Shown here: one piece after another, positions 44,257-51,687 of the stretch
How positions within the stretch are numbered: position 1 is the stretch's first letter
How the letters are laid out: the number at the start of each line of letters is the position of its first letter
Origin: Fusobacterium mortiferum ATCC 9817
Lineage (GTDB): Bacteria > Fusobacteriota > Fusobacteriia > Fusobacteriales > Fusobacteriaceae
Assembly (NCBI RefSeq): GCF_000158195.2
Contig: NZ_GL987988.1
Coordinates: forward strand, 705,847-769,846
Direction: 5' to 3'
Length of the DNA stretch: 64,000 nucleotides
Notes under the pieces: model-generated
Databases searched by the model: none
What the model was told of the DNA's origin: nothing
Seen by the model: only the letters and a program-made list of their open reading frames with translations
Translations under genes and position numbers: made by a program

Positions 44257-44285
44257 ATAATAACACTAAAAAAGTTAATTTGCAA
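44257..44285 (-). promoter_or_regulatory. Leftward promoter opposing the 35-aa peptide gene
   Basis: On the - strand: TTGCAA, a 17-base spacer, TATTAT. Transcription would start near 44250 and be antisense to the peptide mRNA from its 3' end. It may also feed the leftward 43808 and 43531 genes. Confidence 0.5.
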
Positions 44286-44303
44286 TATAAAAATAAAAAA
44301 AGT

Positions 44304-44315
44304 TGCTAAAAAGCT
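44304..44315. promoter_or_regulatory. Operator 2, TGCTAAAAAGCT
   Basis: This is a variant of the TGCTAATTAGCA palindrome, 62 bases before the repressor ATG at 44377. Confidence 0.45.
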
Positions 44316-44376
44316 ATTTTTTTTATTAATATTGAGGTATACTATAATTAAGCAGAAAAGAAAGGGAGTGGTTATT

Positions 44377-44970
44377 ATGAAACTTTCAGAGGAAGATATT
44401 AAGAAGTTGGGAATATTTTTACAAAATAAACGTAGAAGTCTTAGTTTTACTTTAGATGATGTCAAAGAAAAATTAGAAGAATTAGGACAAAATGTAAATA
44501 CAAGTGATATTTTAAGACTGGAAAAGGGAGAAAGAAAAACCCCAAATGCTATCTTACTAAAAAACTTATGCAAAATATATGGGGTTGATGTTATAAGATT
44601 ATTTCAAGACATAGGATACTTAGATTTAGAAAAACAACTAAAAAAGAAAGTTAAAATTTATAGTGAATTAACAATAGCTTTTACAAATCCAGAGAGATAT
44701 ATAGAAGAAATAGATTTAAATTTTAATAGAGAAATCATTGGAATAAAAAATGATAATATTACAATTTTAATTGAAAAATATAGACTTGTAGAAAATAATC
44801 AAAGTGGAGTATATAAAATAAATGGAGAATATTGTATAAAAAAGAAAAGTATGATAAATCCAACGGAATATATTTTATTAGGAAAAGAATCTGAACCCCC
44901 AATTTTTGTTAATCTAGAAGAAAATATTAGAGAGTGTGGAACAGTTATTGGGAAAATTATTTTGGAATAA
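44377..44970 (+). CDS. HTH repressor, CI-like, 197 aa
   Basis: The start is taken as the ATG at 44377 behind AAAGGGAG; an earlier in-frame start lacks a ribosome site. Residues 1-70 form an XRE HTH (LGIFLQNKRRSLSFTLDDVK, SDILRLEKGERKTPNAILLK). The C-terminal part (about 100-197) is beta-rich, like S24/LexA-type domains, but the catalytic serine-lysine pair is not recognisable, so self-cleavage is uncertain. Four TGCTAATTAGCA-type sites around this gene and the next two are likely operators. It has its own terminator. Confidence 0.75.
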   Translation: MKLSEEDIKKLGIFLQNKRRSLSFTLDDVKEKLEELGQNVNTSDILRLEKGERKTPNAILLKNLCKIYGVDVIRLFQDIGYLDLEKQLKKKVKIYSELTIAFTNPERYIEEIDLNFNREIIGIKNDNITILIEKYRLVENNQSGVYKINGEYCIKKKSMINPTEYILLGKESEPPIFVNLEENIRECGTVIGKIILE

Positions 44971-45017
44971 GACTTGATTTATTTTTTATTTTATGATATT
45001 TTATAGAAAATGATATT

Positions 45018-45051
45018 GCTTTCACATTTTATTTAGTGAAAGCTTTTTTTT
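45018..45051 (+). terminator. Terminator of the repressor gene
   Basis: GCTTTCAC (45018-45025) and GTGAAAGC (45036-45043) are followed by T8. Confidence 0.85.
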
Positions 45052-45062
45052 AAAGAAAAAAT

Positions 45063-45074
45063 TGCTAATTAGCT
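45063..45074. promoter_or_regulatory. Operator 3, TGCTAATTAGCT
   Basis: This TGCTAATTAGCA variant lies 33 bases before the ATG of the 59-residue regulator. Confidence 0.55.
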
Positions 45075-45106
45075 TTTTTTATAAAATAAAAGTAAAGGAG
45101 TGAAAA

Positions 45107-45286
45107 ATGGATAAAGAAGAATTAGCAAAAGAAAAGTGGAAAGAAATCAAAAAAAAATTAATTGATAAAGATCTTAAATTTGGAGAGTTAGCTGAAAAGA
45201 TAGGATATACTCCATGGGGATTAAGAAATGCTATCAATAATTTACAACCTAAAGTTTTGGACAGTATTGAAAAAATTTTAATCTAA
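45107..45286 (+). CDS. Cro-like small HTH protein, 59 aa
   Basis: AAAGGAG and an ATG at 45107 start this short protein. The segment LKFGELAEKIGYTPWGLRNA has the spacing of a helix-turn-helix as in Cro or small XRE proteins. It has an operator-like palindrome just upstream and lies directly after the CI-like gene, although both genes run the same way. Confidence 0.65.
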   Translation: MDKEELAKEKWKEIKKKLIDKDLKFGELAEKIGYTPWGLRNAINNLQPKVLDSIEKILI

Positions 45287-45290
45287 AAAA

Positions 45291-45302
45291 AGCTAATTGG
45301 CA
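45291..45302. promoter_or_regulatory. Operator 4, AGCTAATTGGCA
   Basis: This is a degenerate copy (TGCCAATTAGCT on the other strand) between the Cro-like gene and the 77-residue gene. Confidence 0.45.
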
Positions 45303-45323
45303 ATAAAATGAAGAGGAGAGTAT

Positions 45324-45557
45324 ATGGAAATTGAAAAAATTAAATTTGTTATAATTGTTTACAACTCTCAAATTAAATATAATAATGAATTTTTTGAAGA
45401 AGTTCTTAATAAAGAAACAACATCAACCTGGAAAAAAGCTATAAGCATTGCAGAAAAAATGAAAAGAAAATTTTCTAAAAAAGATTATCCACAAAGAAAA
45501 ATAGTTATAAAAGAAAGATATAAAGAAGGATGGAAAGTAGTATCAACAAGAACTTGA
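45324..45557 (+). CDS. Hypothetical basic protein, 77 aa
   Basis: This is an unrecognised basic protein with a hydrophobic strand at the start (IKFVIIVYNS) and a Lys-rich second half. AGAGGAG precedes the ATG. It is immediately upstream of the inverted repeats and the replication protein. A DNA-binding helper for the rolling-circle module is possible. Confidence 0.6.
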   Translation: MEIEKIKFVIIVYNSQIKYNNEFFEEVLNKETTSTWKKAISIAEKMKRKFSKKDYPQRKIVIKERYKEGWKVVSTRT

Positions 45558-45563
45558 TATTGG

Positions 45564-45633
45564 AGTGAAACTTACTAGTCTTTCCCCATCTTATCCAGTC
45601 TTAATAAAATAAAAATATCTAGTAAGTTTCACT
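45564..45633. repeat. Inverted repeat 1 upstream of the replication gene
   Basis: AGTGAAACTTACTAG (45564-45578) and CTAGTAAGTTTCACT (45619-45633) are perfect 15-bp arms around a 40-base loop that contains CATCTTATCC and GTCTTAATAAA. Confidence 0.85.
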
Positions 45634-45643
45634 TGAATATTAA

Positions 45644-45747
45644 ATGAAACTCATTATTAAATCTTTTTTTAATCTAAAAAACTCCTGAATTTAAATTAAG
45701 AATAAATAAAAATTAGCTGCTGCACACTGCATAATAATGAGTTTCAT
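45644..45747. repeat. Inverted repeat 2 upstream of the replication gene
   Basis: ATGAAACTCATTATTA (45644-45659) and TAATAATGAGTTTCAT (45732-45747) are perfect 16-bp arms 72 bases apart. The TGAAACT core is shared with inverted repeat 1. Together they fill the 45558-45775 gap and look like origin structure. Confidence 0.85.
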
Positions 45748-45775
45748 CTAGTATTTAATAAAAGCGAGGTAAAAA

Positions 45776-46855
45776 ATGGTAGGGCTAGACAGGGCGGCAG
45801 TCTGGGTGCAACTGGAAGTGGAAGCTGACCTTGTCATATTGGGAATCCAAAAAAGATTTGCTGATGTCAAACCTAAAAAACTTGCAGGGAATACTCAGAC
45901 TTTTAAATTAAATGAAAATAATCTCAATGAGATTAGAGTTAAAGAAAAGCTAGGGAAAACTCTGGTAAAAATAGATTTTTCATATTCAAAATATGGGAAA
46001 GAAAACAATTTATACCCTTTAGAAAATGAGATCTCCAAAATTATAGTTGAAGAGAAATTAATAGACATAATTGAAGATATCTCTCTCATCAAAATCACTC
46101 GTTCTGATTTGAATTATGATTTCATAGAAGTTTGCACCCAGGAAGCAGTAAAGAGTTTTTATGAATATCATAATATAATTTCAACATTTTATAAATCATT
46201 AAGAAGAGCCATTTCTCATCAACAAGGAGTTAGATTTGAGAACTATGACTTGAATCTTGATTTTTTTTATAGTACAGGATTTATATTTCAAATGAATCCA
46301 GGCTGGAAGATGAGATTATACAGTAAAACTCATGAACATAATAAAAAAAATTCCCAGAACAAAATATTTGGTGGAAACATAAGGCTTGAACATAGGTTAA
46401 CTAGTACAGCCTTAAATTATTTTTGTAAAAGTTCAAGAGTAAGTGAAATATCTATAGATATTTTAAAAGAAAAAGTATTGAAAAAAATTGGAGTCCAGCT
46501 CTTTAAGTGTCTTGAAGCTGAGATTCAAAGAGATATTGATATTTTAGAAGTTAAGTTGAAAGACTATACTTCTAGAACTTTACCTCTTCTAGTTAGAGAT
46601 CTACAAGAACATATTCTTGATGAGGAAACTGTTAACTATGTAGTAACAAAGTTAGCAACAACAAGTGAACGGCAAATAAAGAGATATAGGCAAAAAATAA
46701 AAGTAGCTTTAGAAGAGTTCCAAAATAAAGGAAGTCCAAAAAGAAGTAATTTTGGGAACATAGAAAGATTAGAATTTTTTATAAATAAAATATTATTATA
46801 CCAGGTAAAAGTTAAATGCAAATACAAAGAGCGTTTAACTTTTAATGCTACTTAA
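45776..46855 (+). CDS. Phage/plasmid replication protein, filamentous-phage II/X-like
   Basis: This 359-residue protein has landmarks of the II/X (gpII/CRI-like) initiators of inoviruses. There is an R-x-D in ITRSDLNYDFIE near residue 105, then GWKMRLYSKTHEHNKK around 182-197 and IRLEHRLTS, the R-x-E-x-R-L motif. These proteins nick one strand to start rolling-circle replication. GAGG lies about eight bases before the ATG. The first 17 codons are 61% GC, very unlike the rest. No Zot-like assembly ATPase or coat gene set accompanies it, so this is not a complete inovirus. A helical C terminus (240-359) is unassigned. Confidence 0.6.
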   Translation: MVGLDRAAVWVQLEVEADLVILGIQKRFADVKPKKLAGNTQTFKLNENNLNEIRVKEKLGKTLVKIDFSYSKYGKENNLYPLENEISKIIVEEKLIDIIEDISLIKITRSDLNYDFIEVCTQEAVKSFYEYHNIISTFYKSLRRAISHQQGVRFENYDLNLDFFYSTGFIFQMNPGWKMRLYSKTHEHNKKNSQNKIFGGNIRLEHRLTSTALNYFCKSSRVSEISIDILKEKVLKKIGVQLFKCLEAEIQRDIDILEVKLKDYTSRTLPLLVRDLQEHILDEETVNYVVTKLATTSERQIKRYRQKIKVALEEFQNKGSPKRSNFGNIERLEFFINKILLYQVKVKCKYKERLTFNAT

Positions 46856-47031
46856 AGGTGTCAAAAATATGTCCCTTTTTTGTGCCAAAAAAAATTAAAA
46901 ACTTAGGAAAATCAATACTTTGAAATACCTTCCTCGCGTGATAATAATGTGTGGGGCTTTTCAATCCTAAAAGTGAAATAAAAAAATATATAAAATAACT
47001 AACGAGAAAAAACGAAAGGAGTTGAAACCTT

Positions 47032-48351
47032 ATGGAGATACTAGAAATAAAAATAGAAAATATTAAACTTAGTAAGTTAAATCCTAGAGTATCTACCCCA
47101 GAGCAGATAGAACAATATAAAAAGATTTTATCTAAGATAGGATTTATTATTCCAATCTTTATATCTTCAAATAATGAAATTTTATATGATACAGCTAAAT
47201 ATGAAGCTGCAAAACAATTAGGTTTTAAAACTATAAAAGCCATAAGAATAGAAGAGCTCCCAGAAAGCACTCTTGAAACATTAAGGGTAGCTGAAATGAA
47301 AGCTTTTGAAATGGGAGAATGGGATAATGAAGTTCTGTATGAAATTCTTGCTAACCTTGATGAAGAGAGTAGAAGCTTAACAGGATTTGACTTTGATAAA
47401 TTAAAAGCTGAAATAGATGCCTTTGAAACAATAGAAGAGATAGAAGAAATTGATACTCCAGAGGTAGAAGAAGAATACTTCTCTAAAGCTGGAGATATAT
47501 ATCTTCTTGGAGAGCATAGATTGATGTGTGGAGATTCTACTAAGAAAGAAGATGTAGAAAAGTTAGTAGATGGAGCAACCATTGATTTGATGATAACAGA
47601 CCCTCCATACAATGTTAACTATGAATCAACTGCTGGAAAAATTAAAAATGATAATATGAGTTCAAATGACTTTTATGAATTTTTAAAAAAGTTTTATGCA
47701 AATGCTTTTTCAGTGATGAGAGATGGAGCAGCCTTTTATATTTTCCATGCTGATAGTGAAACAAAAGCTTTCAGGGGAGCCTGTGAAGAAGTAGGATTCA
47801 AGATATCTCAATGTCTAATATGGGTAAAAAATGCCTTTAATCTTTCAATGCAAGATTATCACTGGAGGCATGAGCCTTGTCTTTATGGTTGGAAACTCGG
47901 GACAGCACATTATTTTATAGCAGACCGTTCCCAAGATACTATCTTAGAAGATATAGAAAGTCTGAAATCAAAAAGTAAAACTGAGCTTTTAGAGATGTAC
48001 CTAACTCTTCAAAAAACATTAGAGAATGTTTCCACTATTATCAGAGAAAATAAACCTTTAAAAAATGATGTACATCCAACAATGAAACCATTGAAATTAC
48101 TAGCAAGATTAATGGTTAATAGCTCTCAAAAAGAATGGAATATCCTAGATTTATTTGGGGGCTCTGGAAGTACAATGATGACTGCTGAACAGCTGGGTAG
48201 AAAAAGTTATTTGATGGAGTATGATCCAAGATTTGCAGATGTCATAGTAAAAAGATTTGCAAGTGTGAACAAAAATATAACTCTTCTTAGAGATGGAAAG
48301 GAATACTCTTGGAATGATATAAAATCTAACTTTGGAGAAATAGATGAGTAA
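47032..48351 (+). CDS. ParB-like / DNA methyltransferase fusion
   Basis: This is a 439-residue protein. The first 90 residues match a ParB/sulfiredoxin-type domain (KIENIKLSKLNPRVSTPEQI). Then comes a DNA N4-cytosine/N6-adenine methyltransferase of the beta arrangement, with DPPYNVNYE (motif IV, near 190) and DLFGGSGST (SAM motif I, near 375). Such fusions are common next to terminase genes in tailed phages and protect phage DNA from restriction. The recognition sequence is unknown. AAAGGAG is 11 bases from the ATG. It is the first gene of the late operon. Confidence 0.9.
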   Translation: MEILEIKIENIKLSKLNPRVSTPEQIEQYKKILSKIGFIIPIFISSNNEILYDTAKYEAAKQLGFKTIKAIRIEELPESTLETLRVAEMKAFEMGEWDNEVLYEILANLDEESRSLTGFDFDKLKAEIDAFETIEEIEEIDTPEVEEEYFSKAGDIYLLGEHRLMCGDSTKKEDVEKLVDGATIDLMITDPPYNVNYESTAGKIKNDNMSSNDFYEFLKKFYANAFSVMRDGAAFYIFHADSETKAFRGACEEVGFKISQCLIWVKNAFNLSMQDYHWRHEPCLYGWKLGTAHYFIADRSQDTILEDIESLKSKSKTELLEMYLTLQKTLENVSTIIRENKPLKNDVHPTMKPLKLLARLMVNSSQKEWNILDLFGGSGSTMMTAEQLGRKSYLMEYDPRFADVIVKRFASVNKNITLLRDGKEYSWNDIKSNFGEIDE

Positions 48352-49093
48352 AAAAATAGAGAACTTGGACAAGCAGAAGCTCCAAGTCCTAGAATTATAT
48401 TTACAACTGGAATCCATCAAATTTGGTAAAACCAAGAAAGAAAAGTATAGAGAGATAGCTAAAAGATTAAAGATAGCTGAAAATACTATAAACACTTGGG
48501 TAAGAAGATATTATGAAGACTATCTTGTGTATCTTCAAGAAGCCAAAGAATTAGAAGAAAATTCAAAAATATCTAATTTTGAGGGCTTGACAGAAAAACA
48601 GTCAATATACATCATAGCAAGACTGCACGGAAATAGTCCAGAGAAAGCCAAAGAGTTAGCTGGATACTCTCCTAAAACAAAAGCTGCTGATATAGAAAAA
48701 AATCCTAAAGTAAGAAGAGTAATGGCTCAACTAAGAGAAGAGTTAAAAGATGATGTGAAGCTAAGTGCAAGAAGTGTAATAAATAAACTTGTAGAGGTAT
48801 CAGAGAAAGCAGAACATGGGATTGAATACACAGAAACAGAATACCATGATGAAACTAATCCAGATGGAAGAAAAGTCTACAAGAATGCTAAAAAGAAAGT
48901 TGAGATAAGTATATCTGCAGCAGTAAATGGTTGGACCAATATAGCAAAACTCTTAGGATATGATAGCAAGTTAGAAGCTAAGCATGAGTTAAATACTGTT
49001 GAGTTAGCACAGCAAAGGTTAGCAGAGTTAAAAGCTAAAAAGCTAGAAAAAGAGTTAAAAGATGATGATAATCAACCTAAAGTCCTCAAATAA
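48344..49093 (+). CDS. Small terminase-like protein with N-terminal HTH
   Basis: This is a 249-residue protein. An N-terminal HTH (KYREIAKRLKIAENTINTWVRR) is followed by GLTEKQSIYIIARLHGNSPE and a central helix set, as in Terminase_2 small subunits of low-GC phages. The C terminus is coiled and Lys/Glu-rich. It overlaps the methyltransferase by eight bases. Another small-terminase candidate follows at 49239, so this one may instead recognise cos/pac DNA or regulate. Confidence 0.7.
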   Translation: MSKKIENLDKQKLQVLELYLQLESIKFGKTKKEKYREIAKRLKIAENTINTWVRRYYEDYLVYLQEAKELEENSKISNFEGLTEKQSIYIIARLHGNSPEKAKELAGYSPKTKAADIEKNPKVRRVMAQLREELKDDVKLSARSVINKLVEVSEKAEHGIEYTETEYHDETNPDGRKVYKNAKKKVEISISAAVNGWTNIAKLLGYDSKLEAKHELNTVELAQQRLAELKAKKLEKELKDDDNQPKVLK

Positions 49094-49238
49094 TTCAAGG
49101 TACTGTCTACAGGATTACAGCTCGAGGGGCTTGCGACCCCGAAAGTTTTCAGTTCCCCAGGATTTTTGGAGTTTGCCAAAATTTTTTTTAGAAAATTTTT
49201 GAAAAATTAGTAAGAAATTTGCAAAGGAGAAAAGAGAA

Positions 49239-49703
49239 ATGAATCAACCAGAGGTAATAGCATCTGAAAATAGACTTTCCAAGCTATTTGGCTTTTCAGA
49301 AAGAAAAGTAAGAACTTACTTCAAAGAAGCTAGAGTGCAACCTGGAATGTATGACCTAGAGAAAGTCATACAAATCTATGTGGAAAATACCTCTGGAGAT
49401 GATGAAGTGGCTGAAGCTAGAAAAGTAGAAACAGAAACTAAAAAATTTAAACTTAGCATCTTACAAGGAGAGTATCACAGGGCAGATGACATAGCTATCT
49501 TGGTTACAGATATGCTAATAAGATTTAAACAAAAGATGACAGCCATTCCTGTTAAAGCAAGCATAGAACTTTTAAATAAATCTAATCGTAGAGAAATAGA
49601 AGAGATTTTGAGAAAAAATATTTCAGAAGCACTTGAAGAGCTTTCTGAATATAAAAATTTAAGGGCAATAGAGGTTGAAACAGATGGAACAGAGGACAGT
49701 TAG
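49239..49703 (+). CDS. Small terminase subunit, lambda Nu1-like
   Basis: This 154-residue protein has an N-terminal winged helix (ENRLSKLFGFSERKVRTYFK) and a helical tail (LLNKSNRREIEEIL near 110-125) that fits the gpNu1 oligomerisation region. gpNu1 binds cos DNA and loads the GpA ATPase, and here it directly overlaps the GpA gene. AAAGGAG precedes the ATG. The 49094-49238 gap holds a GGGG..CCCC hairpin and A/T runs, possibly part of the packaging site. Confidence 0.75.
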   Translation: MNQPEVIASENRLSKLFGFSERKVRTYFKEARVQPGMYDLEKVIQIYVENTSGDDEVAEARKVETETKKFKLSILQGEYHRADDIAILVTDMLIRFKQKMTAIPVKASIELLNKSNRREIEEILRKNISEALEELSEYKNLRAIEVETDGTEDS

Positions 49704-51462
49704 CTTTTTTGAAGATTTATTAAAAGTCTTAAAACCAGCTCCAAATTTAACAATTGGAGAATGGGCAGATAAATATAGGATATTATCACAAGAGGGAGCT
49801 GCTGAAGCTGGTAAATGGAGAACTGATAGAACACCATATATGGTAGAAATATATAATTGTTTAACAGATAGCCATACTGAGTCTGTAACTATAAAAAGTT
49901 CCAGCCAAATTGGAAAAACAGAAATGTTGTTAAATATCTTGGGAAGATATATGCACCTTGACCCTTGTTCAATCTTATTTGTCCAACCTACTGTTGATGA
50001 TGCCAAATCTTTCTCAAAGGAAAGAGTTGAGCCAATGATAAGAGATACAAAAGTTTTAAAAACTCTTATTAAACAGGCGAATAAAAAAGGAGAAGGAACA
50101 GTACAAGGAAAAATGTTCCCAGGGGGATACGTTAGATTCGTTGGTGCTAACTCTCCTTCTGGTCTAGCTTCTAGAACTATAAGAATAACTCTTCTTGATG
50201 AGGTAGATAGATTTCCTCAATCTGCAGGAGATGAGGGGGACCCAGTAAAACTAGCTGAACGTAGAACTGCGACATTTTTTAATAGAAAAATGCTAAGAGT
50301 ATCCACACCAACTGATGATACCACCTCTAAAATACAAAAATTATACCTTGAAGGTTCCCAGGAAGAGTGGTGCCTACAATGTAAACATTGTGGGGAGTAT
50401 CAACCTCTCAAATGGGAAGATATAAGAGATGATGAAGGAGTTGTTAAATTAGAATGTAGACATTGTGGAGTATTAGGAACAGAAGAGGAATGGAAAAGAG
50501 AGAATCAAAAATCTGGGATATGGATTGCTAAATTTCCAAAAGAGAAAAAAAATAGAAGTTTTCATCTCAATGCTTTAGCTTCTCCTTGGGCAACATGGAA
50601 GGAAATATATGAAGAATATCTTCAAGTAAAAGATGATGAGATGAGAATGAGAACTTTCACCAATACAGTACTAGGAGAAACATTTGTTCTGCATCTTGAA
50701 GAGCAATTAGACTATGAAGCTTTATTTGAAAGAAGAGAAGATTATGGGGCAGAACTCCATGATAACATCCTTTTCTTAACAGCTGGAGTAGACGTTCAAG
50801 ATAATAGATTGGAGCTACTAGTAGTGGGTTGGGGGTATGGCTTTGAAAGTTATGTAGTTCAATATAGAGATTTCCCAGGCTCTCCAGGACAAGAAGATGT
50901 ATGGATACAACTAGACAATTATTTAAAGAGAACTTTCTCATTTAAAGATAAAAATAAGCGACCTCTACCAATTGCTTGTTGCTTAATAGATAGTGGAGGT
51001 CATCATACAGGAAATGTATATAAATATGTGTTTGGAAAATCTAAAAGAAATATTTTTGCTATAAAAGGTCTTGGAACTAATGGAGTAAATATCCTTAATG
51101 GATTTAGAAAAACAACCAAAAAGGGAGTCCCTAGTATTAACTTATTAAGCTTAGGAGTAAATGCCTTAAAAGATTTAGTCTATGCAAGATTGACAATTTT
51201 AGAAGGTCCTGGAACTTGTCATTTTCCTAAAGATTCTTTAAAAGGTTGTGGAATAGATTTCTTTAAAGGACTAACAGCAGAGGTTAAAGTAAAAGTAAGA
51301 ACTTCTAAAGGAGAAAAGATAGAGTGGCAAGTACTTCCAGGTAGGAGAAATGAACCTCTGGATTTAATGAACTATGCTACAGCTGCAATAGAGTTATTAG
51401 GAATAGATTTAAACAGAAATAGATTTAACAACAAAAGGGATAAGAAGGGAGAAGAGAGATGA
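49684..51462 (+). CDS. Large terminase subunit, GpA family
   Basis: This 592-residue protein has an ATPase with Walker A-like SSSQIGKTEM and Walker B ITLLDEVDRF, and a zinc pair (CKHCG and CRHCG). A nuclease domain follows with AGVDVQDNRLELL and IDSGGHH. It cuts and translocates phage DNA into heads. The ATG at 49684 is chosen over an in-frame TTG at 49675 because AGAGG lies nine bases upstream. It overlaps the Nu1-like gene by 20 bases and gpW by four. Confidence 0.95.
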   Translation: MEQRTVSFFEDLLKVLKPAPNLTIGEWADKYRILSQEGAAEAGKWRTDRTPYMVEIYNCLTDSHTESVTIKSSSQIGKTEMLLNILGRYMHLDPCSILFVQPTVDDAKSFSKERVEPMIRDTKVLKTLIKQANKKGEGTVQGKMFPGGYVRFVGANSPSGLASRTIRITLLDEVDRFPQSAGDEGDPVKLAERRTATFFNRKMLRVSTPTDDTTSKIQKLYLEGSQEEWCLQCKHCGEYQPLKWEDIRDDEGVVKLECRHCGVLGTEEEWKRENQKSGIWIAKFPKEKKNRSFHLNALASPWATWKEIYEEYLQVKDDEMRMRTFTNTVLGETFVLHLEEQLDYEALFERREDYGAELHDNILFLTAGVDVQDNRLELLVVGWGYGFESYVVQYRDFPGSPGQEDVWIQLDNYLKRTFSFKDKNKRPLPIACCLIDSGGHHTGNVYKYVFGKSKRNIFAIKGLGTNGVNILNGFRKTTKKGVPSINLLSLGVNALKDLVYARLTILEGPGTCHFPKDSLKGCGIDFFKGLTAEVKVKVRTSKGEKIEWQVLPGRRNEPLDLMNYATAAIELLGIDLNRNRFNNKRDKKGEER

Positions 51463-51677
51463 TATTCACAGAAGAACAATGCAGACGGCACCTTGATATG
51501 TGGTTAGCAGCTGAAGAAGCTTTAGCTAAAGGGCAAAGCTACACAATAGGAAATAGAACTATAACAAGAGTTAATGCTTCGGAAGTTTCGAAAAACATTG
51601 AAACTTGGGCTGACAGATTAGAACGAGTAAAAGGAAGTGGAAGTCCTAGATTTGTCAAATTTATACCAAGAGGTTAA
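51459..51677 (+). CDS. Head-tail joining protein, gpW-like
   Basis: This 72-residue helical protein starts TEEQCRRHLDMWLAAEEAL and has SYTIGNRTITRV and WADRLERV, the pattern of lambda gpW-type connectors that seal the portal after packaging. It is in the canonical place between terminase and portal. Confidence 0.85.
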   Translation: MIFTEEQCRRHLDMWLAAEEALAKGQSYTIGNRTITRVNASEVSKNIETWADRLERVKGSGSPRFVKFIPRG

Positions 51678-51687
51678 GGTGGAGTAA

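Noticed and set aside
43917-46855. A complete filamentous prophage
   Set aside because: Only the replication protein fits. No Zot-like ATPase, adhesin or coat gene cluster is seen in the segment.
49095-49238. GGGG..CCCC hairpin after the first small-terminase-like gene as a terminator
   Set aside because: No T-run follows and the genes continue in one operon. It could be part of a packaging site, but no repeats were found to support this.
50657-50941. Leftward ORF inside the large terminase gene
   Set aside because: It is a shadow frame in a strongly coding region with no ribosome site. The same holds for the other opposite-strand frames inside known genes.
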